From: Micromonospora sp. WMMD1082
Lineage (GTDB): Bacteria; Actinomycetota; Actinomycetes; Mycobacteriales; Micromonosporaceae
DNA length: 64,000 nucleotides
Reading direction: 5' to 3'
NCBI RefSeq assembly: GCF_029626175.1
Contig: NZ_JARUBM010000002.1
Coordinates: 1,922,001 to 1,986,000 of the forward strand
In this document: positions 52,024 to 61,692 of the stretch, piece by piece
How positions within the stretch are numbered: position 1 is the first letter of the stretch
How the letters are laid out: every line of letters begins with the position of its first letter
Position numbers and translations under genes: made by a program
The notes under the pieces: model-generated
What the model was told of the DNA's origin: nothing
Database searches by the model: none
Seen by the model: the letters and a program-made list of their open reading frames with translations, nothing else

Positions 52024-52653
52024 TCAGGCTCCGGCGGTCGGCGGGCGTACGGGCGGGGCGGTGAGCGAGTCGGCGGACCGCGGCGGAACGCCGCGACCGG
52101 TCGCGGCGTCGGCCGGTACCGCGTCGACCGGCGAGACGTCGAGTGGTGCGGCGTCGATCGGCGGGGCGAGCAGGTCGGTGCGGGGCACGCCACCGATGCC
52201 GGACTGCTCGGCCGCGATCTTCTCCTGTAGGCGGAGGATGCCGTGCAGTAGTGCCTCCGGCCGGGGCGGGCAGCCGGGCACGTAGACGTCGACCGGGATC
52301 AGCTGGTCGACGCCCTTGGTCACCGAGTACGAGTCCCAGTACGGGCCGCCGCAGTTGGAGCAGGCGCCGAACGAGATGACGTACTTCGGCTCGGGCATCT
52401 GGTCGTAGAGCCGCTTGATCGCCGGGGCCATCTTGTCGGTGACCGTGCCGGAGACCACCATCAGGTCGGCCTGGCGGGGCCCGTGCGCGAACGGGATCAC
52501 CCCGAGCCGCATGAAGTCGTGCCGGGACATGCTGGTCGCGATGAACTCGATCGCGCAGCAGGCCAGCCCGAAGTTGAAGACCCAGAGCGAGTAACGCCGG
52601 CCCCAGTTGAGCACGAACCGGATCGGCTCGCCGAGCACCGCAGGCAGCTGCAC
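52024..52653 (-). CDS. nuoB: NADH-quinone oxidoreductase subunit B
   Basis: NuoB carries cluster N2, the last iron-sulfur centre before quinone. The 209-residue product starts at GTG 52651-52653 ([20 protein letters not shown]) and has the N2 ligands C32-C33 (GLACCAIEF), C98 (FGACSNCGG) and C128 (VPGCPPRPE). A 50-residue Pro/Ala tail follows. Only nuoB and nuoC remain on the peripheral-arm side here, with no nuoA upstream and no nuoD. Confidence 0.94.
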   Translation of the reverse strand: MQLPAVLGEPIRFVLNWGRRYSLWVFNFGLACCAIEFIATSMSRHDFMRLGVIPFAHGPRQADLMVVSGTVTDKMAPAIKRLYDQMPEPKYVISFGACSNCGGPYWDSYSVTKGVDQLIPVDVYVPGCPPRPEALLHGILRLQEKIAAEQSGIGGVPRTDLLAPPIDAAPLDVSPVDAVPADAATGRGVPPRSADSLTAPPVRPPTAGA

Positions 52654-52735
52654 GACCGCTCCCCTTCCCGTCCCCGACAGTCAACCACAGCCACCGGACG
52701 CCGAACCGCGGGCGGCCGAGCGGGCTGGGCGGCGG

Positions 52736-54217
52736 TCAGTAGGTCGGGCGTTGCAGCAGGCTGACGAACTCCACCAGCAGTCGTTCCCGCAGCGCCGGCG
52801 GGGCCGCGTCCAGCAGTGTGTTCACCGGCGCCATCCGGTCCGGTAACGCACCGCCGTCGCCGCCAGCGAGGCCCAGCCCGGCGGCCAGGCCGGCGACCAG
52901 GTCCGCGGTGAGGGCCTCCGGGGAGAGCGAGCCGGCCAGGGCGAGCAGCTCCGGCGGCAGCGCGACCGGCCCGGCCGCCCTGGCCGCCGTCACCGCCTCG
53001 GCCAGGGCGGGGCCGAACTCGGCCACCCGGGGCGCCACCGCGGCGGTCACCGTCAAGTGCACGCTGCGCGGCAGGCCGGCGTACGTCAGCTGGGGTTGGG
53101 TGTGCCAGCCGCGCCCGGCCAGCTCGTCGACCAGCACGAACAGGTCGGGCCCGGAGTCGGTGGCGGTGAAGCAGACCACGGTCGACTCCGGTTCGGCGAC
53201 CAGCCGCAGCCCGTCGACGCCGCGCACCGCGTCGGCCAGTGCCCGCACCGCCGCCCAGGTCCGCCGGGTCAGCTCCAGGTAGCCGTCGTCGCCGAGGTGC
53301 CGCAGGGTCGCGTACGCGGCGGCGATCGGACCGCCCGAGCGGGTGGACGCGATCACCGGGTTGATCATCGTGTACCCGGGCCAGTCGGCGTACGCGAAGT
53401 ACTGCGGGGCGCGCAGCCCCGGATCCCGGTGCAGCAGCACCGACACGCCCTTCGGGGCGTACGCGTACTTGTGCAGGTCCACCGAGATCGAGGTGACCCC
53501 GGGCACGGCGAGGTCGAACGCGGGCACCGGCACGCCGAGGCGGCGCAGGTACGGCAGGGTCCAGCCGCCGAAGCAGGCGTCCACGTGGCAGCGGACCCCG
53601 GCGGCGGCGGCCACCTCGGCGATCCGCTCGACGGGGTCGACGACGCCGTGCGCGTACGAGGATGCGGAGCAGGCCACCAGCACGGTCTCCGGCCGGATCG
53701 CGGCGGCCACGTCGGCGACCGCCGGCCGCAGGGTCTCCGGGTCCAGCGGCACCGGATCGAGTTCCACCCGCAGGTAGTGGGCCGCCTTGGCGAACGCGGC
53801 ATGGGCGCTGGCCGGCACCACGATCCGGGGCGCCGCGATGTCCGGCCGGGCGTCCCGGGCCGCCTTCACGGCCAGGATGAGTGACTCGGTGCCGCCGCTG
53901 GTGACGCTGCCGACCGCGTCCGGTGCGCTGGTGCCAGGCCCACCGCCCAGCAGCCGCACCGCCGCGCCCACCAGCGCGTTCTCCATCGCCAGCAGCGAGG
54001 GAAAGGCGGTCGGGTCGAGCCCGTTGACGTGGGCGCTCTCGGCGTACGCCGCGCCGGCGAGGTCGTCCAACCCGGGCACGGCCGGGTCGTAGACGTACGC
54101 GAACAGCCGCCCCCCGTGCGTCGGCCGGTCCATCGCCCGCAGCTCGCGGACCTCCGCCAGCACCCGCTCCGCCGGTACCCCGTGCGTCGGCAATGCCGAC
54201 CGGTCTTCGTCGATCAT
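52736..54217 (-). CDS. PLP-dependent decarboxylase/S1P-lyase-like protein
   Basis: The 493-residue protein belongs to the group II decarboxylase fold: VTSGGTESLILAVKAARDA, HVDACFGGWTLPYLRRLGV and the lysine motif VDLHKYAYAPKGVSVL with the PLP-binding Lys. The layout is closest to aspartate/glutamate decarboxylase-sphingosine-phosphate-lyase relatives; the substrate is unclear. ATG 54215-54217 overlaps the stop of the upstream GPH transporter, so the two form one unit. That suggests import and decarboxylation of one compound. The long open frame further upstream is the transporter gene in another frame. Confidence 0.85.
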   Translation of the reverse strand: MIDEDRSALPTHGVPAERVLAEVRELRAMDRPTHGGRLFAYVYDPAVPGLDDLAGAAYAESAHVNGLDPTAFPSLLAMENALVGAAVRLLGGGPGTSAPDAVGSVTSGGTESLILAVKAARDARPDIAAPRIVVPASAHAAFAKAAHYLRVELDPVPLDPETLRPAVADVAAAIRPETVLVACSASSYAHGVVDPVERIAEVAAAAGVRCHVDACFGGWTLPYLRRLGVPVPAFDLAVPGVTSISVDLHKYAYAPKGVSVLLHRDPGLRAPQYFAYADWPGYTMINPVIASTRSGGPIAAAYATLRHLGDDGYLELTRRTWAAVRALADAVRGVDGLRLVAEPESTVVCFTATDSGPDLFVLVDELAGRGWHTQPQLTYAGLPRSVHLTVTAAVAPRVAEFGPALAEAVTAARAAGPVALPPELLALAGSLSPEALTADLVAGLAAGLGLAGGDGGALPDRMAPVNTLLDAAPPALRERLLVEFVSLLQRPTY

Positions 54218-55695
54218 GGAGTGATGGCGCCCTTTCCGTGCTGTTCGGCGGCTTCCGTCCCGGCGACAACTCGATGATCGGCGAGGGAGGCGGGGGCGGT
54301 GGGGAGGGTGGCTAGGCGGGTGGGGGTCAGGTCGTAGGGGCGCAGGAGGAGGGTGGGCAGGGCGATCAGGAGGGCGGGCAGGACGGTGAAGCCGAGCAGG
54401 ACGCCGAGGCGGGCGGAGTCGGACTGCGCGGCGGCGGTGCCGGTGGTGGAGGAGACGTAACCGGTCAGGGCGAGCACCAGGCCGTAGATGCCGGGGCCGA
54501 GGGCCAGCCCGAAGGTCTCGCCGGCCGTCCACACCCCGGTGAAGACGCCGGCCTGCCGGCGCCCGGTGCGCGCGGTGTCGTACGCGATGCAGTCCGGCAG
54601 CATGGCCAGCGCGAACACCTGCTGTCCGGCGTACCCGACACCGATCACCGCGACCAGCAGGTAGATCACGGCGGTGGGCAGCACCGGCGCGGCGACCAGC
54701 GCCAGCCCGCCGGTGGCCAGGATCAGCGAGGCGGTCACCAGGCCGGCGAGCTTGCCCAGCCGGGCACCCACCCGGGACCAGAGCGGCATCACCACCAGGG
54801 CCGGCCCGACGAAGCAGACGAACAGGACCGTCGGGCCGGTCGCCGAGTCGCGCAGGATCTGGTCGGCGAAGTACTGGACGCCGGCGAGGATCGTCGCCAC
54901 GCCGGCGGACTGCACCACGAAGCAGAGCAGCAGCACCCGGAACGGCCGGTTGCGACCGGCGACGGCGAGCTGGGCACGCAGGCTGGGCTCGCTCTCCCCG
55001 ACCACGCCCTGCGGGGCGGAGCGGGTACCGAGGAAGGCGCCGACCGCGCCCAGCGCGATGAGGGCGGCCACGAACAGGCCCATCCAGCGGTGTCCCGGGA
55101 CACCCCCACCGGCTGCGTCGCGCACCAGCGGGGCCACCGCACCGGAGACCAGGATGGCCAGCGCCAGCACCGCGATCCGCCAGGTCATCAGCCGGGTACG
55201 TTCGGCGTAGTCGCTGGTCAGCTCGGCCGGCATCGCCACGTACGGCACCTGGAAGAAGGCGAACGCGGTGGCGGTGGCCAGGAAGGCGACCGCGACGTAC
55301 GCACCGGCGGCGGGGCCGGCGCCGAACGGCGCGGCGAAGATCGCCCCGAACAGCACGGCCAGGGCCAACCCGCCGATCAGCAGGTACGGCCGACGGGCGC
55401 CCCAGCGCGACCGGGTGCGGTCGGAGATCCGCCCGGCGACCGGGTTGACCAGCACGTCCCACGCCTTCGGCAGCAGCACCAGCAGGGCCGCCACCCCGGC
55501 CGCCACCCCGAGGGTGTCGGTGAGGTACGGCAGCAGCAACAGCCCCGGCACGGTGCCGAACGCCCCGGTGGCTAGCGAGCCGAGCGCGTAGCCGGCGTGC
55601 ACCCCGCGCGGCAGTCCTGCCGGGGTCGGCGTGGGTCGCACCCCGGTCGAACTGGCGACGGGTGGGTAGCCGGATCCACCCGGCGGCGCGCTCAT
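54214..55695 (-). CDS. GPH-type (glycoside-pentoside-hexuronide) cation symporter
   Basis: The 493-residue MFS-type protein has 12 helices, a polar 30-residue N-terminus and the GPH signature blocks (GVAALLVLLPKAWDVLVNPV, GRISDRTRSRWGARRPYLLI, FVGPALVVMPLWSRVGARLG). GPH carriers import sugars or related small compounds with H+ or Na+. It is translationally coupled (ATGA) to the downstream PLP decarboxylase. The substrate is not shown. Confidence 0.85.
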   Translation of the reverse strand: MSAPPGGSGYPPVASSTGVRPTPTPAGLPRGVHAGYALGSLATGAFGTVPGLLLLPYLTDTLGVAAGVAALLVLLPKAWDVLVNPVAGRISDRTRSRWGARRPYLLIGGLALAVLFGAIFAAPFGAGPAAGAYVAVAFLATATAFAFFQVPYVAMPAELTSDYAERTRLMTWRIAVLALAILVSGAVAPLVRDAAGGGVPGHRWMGLFVAALIALGAVGAFLGTRSAPQGVVGESEPSLRAQLAVAGRNRPFRVLLLCFVVQSAGVATILAGVQYFADQILRDSATGPTVLFVCFVGPALVVMPLWSRVGARLGKLAGLVTASLILATGGLALVAAPVLPTAVIYLLVAVIGVGYAGQQVFALAMLPDCIAYDTARTGRRQAGVFTGVWTAGETFGLALGPGIYGLVLALTGYVSSTTGTAAAQSDSARLGVLLGFTVLPALLIALPTLLLRPYDLTPTRLATLPTAPASLADHRVVAGTEAAEQHGKGAITP

Positions 55696-55727
55696 GGCAC
55701 CGAATGTTACTCACGTTTGGCTGCCGG

Positions 55728-56042
55728 TCACATCCCCTCACCGGGCCACCAGCCGGCCGCCCGCATGTCCACCCGGTCCTGGCGCAGCGGCGTACCCTCG
55801 GCGAGCCACCGCGCCCGGGCCTCGGCGCTGAGCCGGGGCGGCATGCCACCGGAGGCGTTGACCACCCGGTGCCAGGGTGCGCCACCACCGTGCCGGGCCA
55901 TGATCGCTCCGACCAGCCGGGCCGACGTCCGGCCGGAGCGCTCGGCGAGCGCGTCGGCCACCGCCCCGTACGACATCACGCGGCCGGGCGGGATCCGGTC
56001 GACCAACTCCAGCACCGCCTCGACGTACTCGTCAGGTGTCAC
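55728..56042 (-). CDS. alkyltransferase-like protein (MGMT-type DNA-binding domain, Trp in place of catalytic Cys)
   Basis: The 104-residue product VTPDEYVEAVLELVDRIPPG... is the C-terminal domain of O6-alkylguanine methyltransferases with the motif GGAPWHRVVNASG. Trp replaces the acceptor Cys of PCHRV, as in ATL proteins, which bind O6-alkylguanine lesions and hand them to nucleotide-excision repair without repairing them. GTG 56040-56042 fits the family length. It is divergent from proB (62-bp gap). Confidence 0.88.
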   Translation of the reverse strand: MTPDEYVEAVLELVDRIPPGRVMSYGAVADALAERSGRTSARLVGAIMARHGGGAPWHRVVNASGGMPPRLSAEARARWLAEGTPLRQDRVDMRAAGWWPGEGM

Positions 56043-56103
56043 AAGCTGCCAGAGTATGGGAACGCCGACGGGCCGCGTCGCGGCGACGGCGCAGAATAGG
56101 CGG

Positions 56104-57213
56104 GTGCGCGACGCAGTCACGGCGGCCCGGCGGGTCGTCGTCAAGATCGGATCCTCCTCGTTGACCACCGCCACCGGCGGGTTGGACGACGGGCGGGTCG
56201 ACGCGCTGGTCGACGCCCTCGGCAGGCGGACGGCCGACGGACGCGAGGTGGTGCTGGTCTCCTCGGGCGCGATCGCCGCCGGCCTCGCCCCGCTCGGCCT
56301 GGCCCGGCGCCCGCGCGACCTGGCCACCCAGCAGGCCGCCGCCAGCGTCGGCCAGGGCCTGCTGATCGGGCGGTACGCGGCCGCCTTCGCCCGGCACGGC
56401 CGTACCGTCGGCCAGGTGCTGCTCACCGTCGACGACGTGACCCGGCGAGCCCACTACCGCAACGCGTACCGCACCCTGCGCAAGCTGCTCGACCTGCGGG
56501 CGGTGCCGATCGTCAACGAGAACGACACGGTCGCCACCGAGGAGATCCGGTTCGGCGACAACGACCGGCTGGCCGCGCTGGTGGCCGCGCTGGTCGACGC
56601 CGAACTGCTGGTGCTCCTCTCCGATGTCGACGCGCTCTGGACGGGCGACCCGTCGCGCCCCGGTTCCCGCCGCATCGCGGAGGTACGCGACGAGGCGGAT
56701 CTGGCCGGCGTCGACCTGCGCGGGGCCGGGCGCTCGGGTGTCGGCACCGGCGGCATGGTGACCAAGGTGGAGGCGGCCCGGATCGCCACCGGGTTCGGCA
56801 TCCCGGTGGTGCTCACCTCCGCCGCCCAGGCCGTCGCGGCGCTGGCCGGCGAGCCGGTCGGCACCTTCTTCCACCCCAGCCTCCGGCGACCCGCCGCCCG
56901 GCTGTTCTGGCTCGCCCACGCCACCGCACCCCGGGGACGGCTGCACCTCGATCCCGGGGCGGTCGCCGCGGTGGTGGGGCGGCGCAAATCGTTGCTGCCG
57001 GCCGGGATCACCGCCGTGGACGGGGCGTTCACCGCCGGCGACCCGGTCGACCTGGTCGACACCTCCGGCGCGCCGGTCGCCCGAGGGCTGGTCAACTACG
57101 ACGCGATCGAGCTGCCCGGCCTGCTCGGGCGCTCCACCGCCGACCTCGCCGCGGCGCTCGGCCCGGCGTACGAACGGGAGGTCGTCCACCGCGACGACCT
57201 GGTGCTGCTGTAG
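56104..57213 (+). CDS. proB: glutamate 5-kinase
   Basis: ProB phosphorylates glutamate in the first step of proline synthesis. The 369-residue product starts at GTG 56104 with [20 protein letters not shown] and has [40 protein letters not shown], the [13 protein letters not shown] region and [21 protein letters not shown]-terminal PUA domain follows (about residues 280-369). proA follows 38 bp later. Full length. Confidence 0.96.
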   Translation: MRDAVTAARRVVVKIGSSSLTTATGGLDDGRVDALVDALGRRTADGREVVLVSSGAIAAGLAPLGLARRPRDLATQQAAASVGQGLLIGRYAAAFARHGRTVGQVLLTVDDVTRRAHYRNAYRTLRKLLDLRAVPIVNENDTVATEEIRFGDNDRLAALVAALVDAELLVLLSDVDALWTGDPSRPGSRRIAEVRDEADLAGVDLRGAGRSGVGTGGMVTKVEAARIATGFGIPVVLTSAAQAVAALAGEPVGTFFHPSLRRPAARLFWLAHATAPRGRLHLDPGAVAAVVGRRKSLLPAGITAVDGAFTAGDPVDLVDTSGAPVARGLVNYDAIELPGLLGRSTADLAAALGPAYEREVVHRDDLVLL

Positions 57214-57251
57214 CAGGGCCCGGTACCCAACGACACGTGAAGGAGCATGGG

Positions 57252-58493
57252 ATGAGCGTGAGCGAGCAGGCCCGCCGGGCGCGTACGGCGGCGGAGGCGC
57301 TGGCCGTGGCGACGCGTACCGCCAAGGACGCCGCGCTGCACGCGATGGCCGACGCGCTGGTGGCGCGTACCCCGGAGATCCTGGCCGCGAACGAGGCGGA
57401 CCTGGCTGCCGGGCGCGAGGCCGGGCTGAGCGCGGCCGTGCTGGACCGGCTCGCCCTCGACGAGCCCCGGGTGGCGGGCATCGCCGACGCGCTGCGCCAG
57501 ATGGCCGCGCTGCCCGACCCGGTGGGCGAGGTGGTCCGTGGTTCGACCCTGCCCAACGGCCTGGAGCTGCGGCAGATCCGGGTGCCGTTCGGCGTGGTCG
57601 GCATCATCTACGAGGCCCGGCCGAACGTCACCGTGGACGCCGCCGGCATCTGCCTGAAGTCCGGCAACGCGGCGCTGCTGCGCGGCTCCTCCTCGGCCGC
57701 GCACTCCAACGCGGCGCTGGTGTCGGTGCTGCGCGACGCGGTCGCCGACGCCGGCCTGCCGGCCGATGCCGTGCAGCTGCTCGACGCCACCTCCCGCGAC
57801 TCGGTCAAGGAGCTGATGCGGGCCCGGGGCCTGGTCGACGTGCTGATCCCGCGCGGCGGCGCGTCGCTGATCCGCACGGTGGTCGAGGAGTCGACCGTGC
57901 CGGTGATCGAGACCGGGGTGGGCAACTGCCACGTCTACGTGGACGCCGCGGCCGACGTCGCCACGGCTGTCGCCATCACGCTGAACGCCAAGACGCAGCG
58001 ACTGTCCACCTGCAACACCGCCGAGTCGCTGCTGGTGCACGCCGATGTCGCCGACGCCTTCCTGCCGCCGGCGCTGGCGGCCCTCGCCGAGGCCGGGGTG
58101 ACCGTGCACGGCGACGATCGGGTGGCACGGTACTCGGACGCGGTGGTCGCCGCCACCGACGAGGACTTCGCCACTGAGTACCTCGCCGCCGACATCTCCG
58201 CCGCCGTCGTCGACTCCCTCGACGCGGCGGTCACGCACATCCGGCGGTACGGCAGCGGCCACACCGAGGCGATCGTCACCGACTCGCAGTCGGCCGCCCG
58301 GGAGTTCGTGGCCCGGGTGGACTCGGCGGCCGTGATGGTCAACGCCTCGACCCGGTTCACCGACGGCGGTGAGTTCGGCTTCGGTGCCGAGATCGGCATC
58401 TCCACCCAGAAGCTGCACGCTCGCGGCCCCATGGGCCTCCCCGAGCTGACCAGCACCAAGTACGTCGTCACCGGCACCGGCCACCTCCGCTGA
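57252..58493 (+). CDS. proA: glutamate-5-semialdehyde dehydrogenase
   Basis: ProA reduces gamma-glutamyl phosphate to the semialdehyde with NADPH. The 413-residue protein starts [20 protein letters not shown] at ATG 57252, with AAGGAG exactly 6 nt ahead; the GTG 15 bp upstream is rejected. It has the [20 protein letters not shown] and [14 protein letters not shown] blocks, [17 protein letters not shown] with the catalytic Cys, and [20 protein letters not shown]. It is in operon with proB. Confidence 0.97.
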   Translation: MSVSEQARRARTAAEALAVATRTAKDAALHAMADALVARTPEILAANEADLAAGREAGLSAAVLDRLALDEPRVAGIADALRQMAALPDPVGEVVRGSTLPNGLELRQIRVPFGVVGIIYEARPNVTVDAAGICLKSGNAALLRGSSSAAHSNAALVSVLRDAVADAGLPADAVQLLDATSRDSVKELMRARGLVDVLIPRGGASLIRTVVEESTVPVIETGVGNCHVYVDAAADVATAVAITLNAKTQRLSTCNTAESLLVHADVADAFLPPALAALAEAGVTVHGDDRVARYSDAVVAATDEDFATEYLAADISAAVVDSLDAAVTHIRRYGSGHTEAIVTDSQSAAREFVARVDSAAVMVNASTRFTDGGEFGFGAEIGISTQKLHARGPMGLPELTSTKYVVTGTGHLR

Positions 58494-58508
58494 CCCACCC
58501 CTGTCCGG

Positions 58509-59339
58509 TCAGCGGAAGGCGCGGATGACGGCGAGGGTGGCGTGCACGTCGAACTGATGGCCGTCGTCGCTGCTCCACCCGCCGTCGCTGCGCTGCGTCT
58601 CGGTGAGCCTGCGGCGGGCCGCCACCATGGTCCACTCCTGCTCGTCGACACCGACCCGGCGCAGCGTCGAGGCGAGCCAGCCGGCGTCGGCCGCGGACAC
58701 CTGCGGAACCCGCTCGGCGAGCACCGCCTTGATCTGTGCCGACTCGTAGAACAACTGCTGCCGGTGCAGCACCGCCGCGCTCAGCCACCCGGCGGCCAGG
58801 AAGGACGGCCAGCTGCCGTCGGGGCGCAGGTGCGCGGCGAGCGCCTGGCTGGCGGCCTGCACCACGCCGGCGTACGCCCCGCCGACCCGGTGGTCGAGGG
58901 GGCCGGCGGCCCGGGCGTCGAGGCCGGCCACGGTGAGCCAGAAGGCGGCGTTGGCGGTCAGGTAGAGCCGCGCCTCCGGATCACCGGGGCGGGCCCACTC
59001 GGGGGCGGTGTCCGCCAGCGCCGGGTCCTCCTCCCAGCAGCCGTCGCGTTGCTGGGCGGCGGCGAGCCAGTCCAGCGCGCGGCGGGCGCTCGGGCGGCTC
59101 AGCGCACCGAGGTCGTCCAGTTCGGTGAGGCGGAAGCAGGTCGCGTCGACGGATGCCACCTCGTCGCCCCAGGACGCCGGCCAGCCACCGCCCAGGGTCT
59201 GGCCGACCTCGGCGCTGTCGAGCAGCTCCGGCGGTGGTGGCGCGCCCGTACGCAACCAGGACAGACGGGCACGCTCCACCGCGTCCCCGTGTGCCACCAC
59301 GAACCCGATCGCGGCGTCGATGTCGACCACGGCGGCCAC
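58509..59339 (-). CDS. prenyltransferase/squalene-cyclase-repeat protein
   Basis: The 276-residue product is built from alpha-toroid repeats (QRDGCWEEDPALADTAPEW, LRPDGSWPSFLAAGWLSAAV, QRSDGGWSSDDGHQFDVHA) with QW-like motifs. It is shorter than full squalene-hopene or terpene cyclases and lacks a DxDD motif. It could bind an isoprenoid or act as a structural repeat protein. Start GTG 59337-59339. It converges with proA (15-bp gap) and lies next to moeZ; no function is implied by these neighbours. Confidence 0.7.
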   Translation of the reverse strand: MAAVVDIDAAIGFVVAHGDAVERARLSWLRTGAPPPPELLDSAEVGQTLGGGWPASWGDEVASVDATCFRLTELDDLGALSRPSARRALDWLAAAQQRDGCWEEDPALADTAPEWARPGDPEARLYLTANAAFWLTVAGLDARAAGPLDHRVGGAYAGVVQAASQALAAHLRPDGSWPSFLAAGWLSAAVLHRQQLFYESAQIKAVLAERVPQVSAADAGWLASTLRRVGVDEQEWTMVAARRRLTETQRSDGGWSSDDGHQFDVHATLAVIRAFR

Positions 59340-59391
59340 GCTACCGGCGGCAACGTGATCCCGCCTCGGTAGGACGGGCAGGTGGGATCGG

Positions 59392-60573
59392 CTAATACGC
59401 GGGCAGCGACGGATCGATCTGCTTGATCCAGGAGAGCACGCCGCCCTGCACGTGCACCGCGTCGCGGAAACCGGCCGCCTTCAACGCGGCCAGCGCCTCG
59501 GCGGAGCGGACGCCGGACTTGCAGTGCAGCACGATCTGCCGGTCCTGCGGGAGCTTGGACAGCGCCTCGCCGGAGAGGATCTCGCCCTTGGGGATCAGGG
59601 TCGCGCCGGGGATGCGGACGATCTCGTACTCGGCCGGCTCCCGCACGTCGACGAGGAAGATGTCCTTGCCGGCGTCCTGCCACTCCTTCAGCTCGGCCGC
59701 GGTGATGGTCGCGTCGAGCGTCGCCTCCTGGGCCTCGACCGAGACCGCGCCGCAGAAGTCCTCGTAGTCCTCCAGCAGGTCGGTGAGGGTCGGGTTCTCG
59801 CCGCAGAGCACGCAGTTCGGGTCCTTGCGTACCTTGATCTTGCGGTAGCTCATCTCCAGGGCGTCGTAGACCATCAGCCGGCCGACCAGCGGCTCGCCGA
59901 TGCCGGCGAGCAGCTTGATCGCCTCGTTGACCTGGATCGAGCCGATCGAGGCGCAGAGCACGCCGAGCACGCCGCCCTCCGCGCAGGAGGGGACCATGCC
60001 GGGCGGCGGCGGCTCCGGGTAGAGGCAGCGGTAGCAGGGGCCGTGCTCGGCCCAGAACACCGAGGCCTGGCCGTCGAACCGGTAGATCGACCCCCAGACG
60101 TACGGCTTGTTGAGCAGCACCGCCGCGTCGTTGACCATGTACCGGGTGGCGAAGTTGTCGGTGCCGTCGACGATCAGGTCGTACTGGGCGAAGATCTCGC
60201 GGACGTTGTCCCGGTCCAGCGCGGTGTTGTGGATCTCGACGTTGACCAGCGGGTTGATCTCGCGGATGCTCGCCGCGGCCGACTCGGCCTTGGACCGGCC
60301 GACATCGGAGACGCCGTGGATGACCTGGCGCTGGAGGTTGGACTCGTCGACGGTGTCGAAGTCGATGATGCCGAGCGTGCCGACCCCGGCGGCGGCCAGG
60401 TACAGCAGGGCGGGGGAACCGAGGCCACCGGCGCCGACGCAGAGCACCCGGGCGTTCTTCAGCCGCTTCTGCCCGGTGACGCCGACGTCGGGGATGATCA
60501 GGTGACGCGAGTAGCGGCGGATCTCGTCAACGGTCAGCTCGGCGGCGGGTTCGACGAGCGGGGGCAGCGACAC
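59392..60573 (-). CDS. moeZ: MoeB/ThiF-type adenylyltransferase fused to a rhodanese domain (MoeZ)
   Basis: MoeZ activates the C-termini of ubiquitin-like sulfur carriers (MoaD, ThiS, CysO) by adenylation and loads sulfur on them. The 393-residue product has the E1-like part (RYSRHLIIPDVGVTGQKRLK, GAGGLGSPALLYLAAAGVGT, zinc CxxC pairs CYRC and CVLC) to about residue 280. A C-terminal rhodanese follows with the persulfide Cys in LHCKSGVRSAEAL. GTG 60571-60573, GGGGAG 6 nt before it, is the start. It probably serves cofactor and thiopeptide sulfur chemistry. Confidence 0.94.
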   Translation of the reverse strand: MSLPPLVEPAAELTVDEIRRYSRHLIIPDVGVTGQKRLKNARVLCVGAGGLGSPALLYLAAAGVGTLGIIDFDTVDESNLQRQVIHGVSDVGRSKAESAAASIREINPLVNVEIHNTALDRDNVREIFAQYDLIVDGTDNFATRYMVNDAAVLLNKPYVWGSIYRFDGQASVFWAEHGPCYRCLYPEPPPPGMVPSCAEGGVLGVLCASIGSIQVNEAIKLLAGIGEPLVGRLMVYDALEMSYRKIKVRKDPNCVLCGENPTLTDLLEDYEDFCGAVSVEAQEATLDATITAAELKEWQDAGKDIFLVDVREPAEYEIVRIPGATLIPKGEILSGEALSKLPQDRQIVLHCKSGVRSAEALAALKAAGFRDAVHVQGGVLSWIKQIDPSLPAY

Positions 60574-60741
60574 GGTGGACTCCCCGGGGATCGATGTGGC
60601 GGGCAACCGGGCCATTGTCGCTCGCCGACACGCCCATCGACCATGAGCAGGGACACGTCGCCCGCTATACGGGAGCGGGAATAGCCGCACCGGTCGGGCT
60701 GGCCGGCGACACCGGGCGGGCTGGGCGGTCGCGCCGGGCGG

Positions 60742-61566
60742 TCAGTCGACGAGATCGCCGGAGTAGTGGTGGCCGTCCAGGATCGGCCAGGGGTTCGGCA
60801 GGCAGCCGTCCAGCCCGTACGTCTGCTGCTGCATGACCGGCGCCGGACGTCCCGGTGCGGGGCACGCCTCGTGTCCCTCCCCGAACTCGTGCCCGACCTC
60901 ATGGTTGATCACGTACGCCCGGTAGACCTCGATCGGCGCCCCGTAGTCCGGAACCGCCTCCAGCCAGCGCGCCAGATTGATGATCACTCTCCCGGGCAGC
61001 CGGCACGAGGTGTAGCCCTCCGTGCTGAGCCCGCCCTCGGCGCACATCGCCTCCGAGGTGAGCGGGGTGGCCAGGTAGATGGTGAAGTCCGCGGGTACCG
61101 CCCCGGCGACCCGCTGCACGCGCAGCCCGCCGGAGCCGATCCAGCTGCGCGGGTCGGCCAGCACCGCGTCGACGTCCGCGGCGAAGGCGTCCGGATCCTG
61201 GCCGGTGCCCTGCTCGACGGCCACCCGGTAGCGGGTCACCGGCCCCTCCTCGCCCCGCACCGGAGAGCCGTCACCGGCCACCGCGAAGCTGCCGGCACCG
61301 ACCCTCGGGTACCTGCTGGTCCGGTCCTGCTCGTCCGCGCCCGCTCCGTAGCCGAGCCGGCTGCGGGCACCCGGTTCCGGCTCGGCCGCCCGGTCGCCGG
61401 CGCGCGCCAGCAGCACCGAGGAGGCGGCGGCGAGGAGCAGCACGATCCCGAGGGTCACGGTGAGCCGACGCCGCCGGCGCCGGGCCGCCGGCCGGGAACC
61501 AGGCGGGTGCGGGTCGGGCGGGTGGTCCCGCCGGTCCGGGCCGCGCCAAAGGGGTGAAGAGGGCAT
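60742..61566 (-). CDS. DUF3152 metzincin-like exported protein, copy 1
   Basis: The 274-residue product has a basic N-terminus, one membrane-spanning/signal-anchor helix (LTVTLGIVLLLAAASSVLLA, about residues 35-55), a linker and the DUF3152 domain. Its sequence INHEVGHEFGEGHEACPAP... VMQQQ has the metzincin zinc signature HExxHxxGxxH and a Met-turn-like segment. The lack of visible inhibitor or propeptide leaves function open; it is best read as a cell-surface protease or a proteolytically dead relative. It follows copy 2 on the same strand (126-bp gap). Confidence 0.8.
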   Translation of the reverse strand: MPSSPLWRGPDRRDHPPDPHPPGSRPAARRRRRRLTVTLGIVLLLAAASSVLLARAGDRAAEPEPGARSRLGYGAGADEQDRTSRYPRVGAGSFAVAGDGSPVRGEEGPVTRYRVAVEQGTGQDPDAFAADVDAVLADPRSWIGSGGLRVQRVAGAVPADFTIYLATPLTSEAMCAEGGLSTEGYTSCRLPGRVIINLARWLEAVPDYGAPIEVYRAYVINHEVGHEFGEGHEACPAPGRPAPVMQQQTYGLDGCLPNPWPILDGHHYSGDLVD

Positions 61567-61692
61567 GCAGCCATCGTCGCATCCAATTCCGGCATACCGC
61601 CGCATTACCGTACGGCCGTTGGCGAGCCTCCGTCGCCACCGGGCACCACCTGCCGGGCCGGAGCCCGGGCGCGTCCCCGGCGGCCGGGCCGG

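Noticed and set aside
52736..55888. A 1050-residue continuous frame covering decarboxylase and transporter
   Set aside because: The upstream two-thirds is an out-of-frame reading of the GPH transporter; the decarboxylase domain starts at 54217 with an ATGA overlap.
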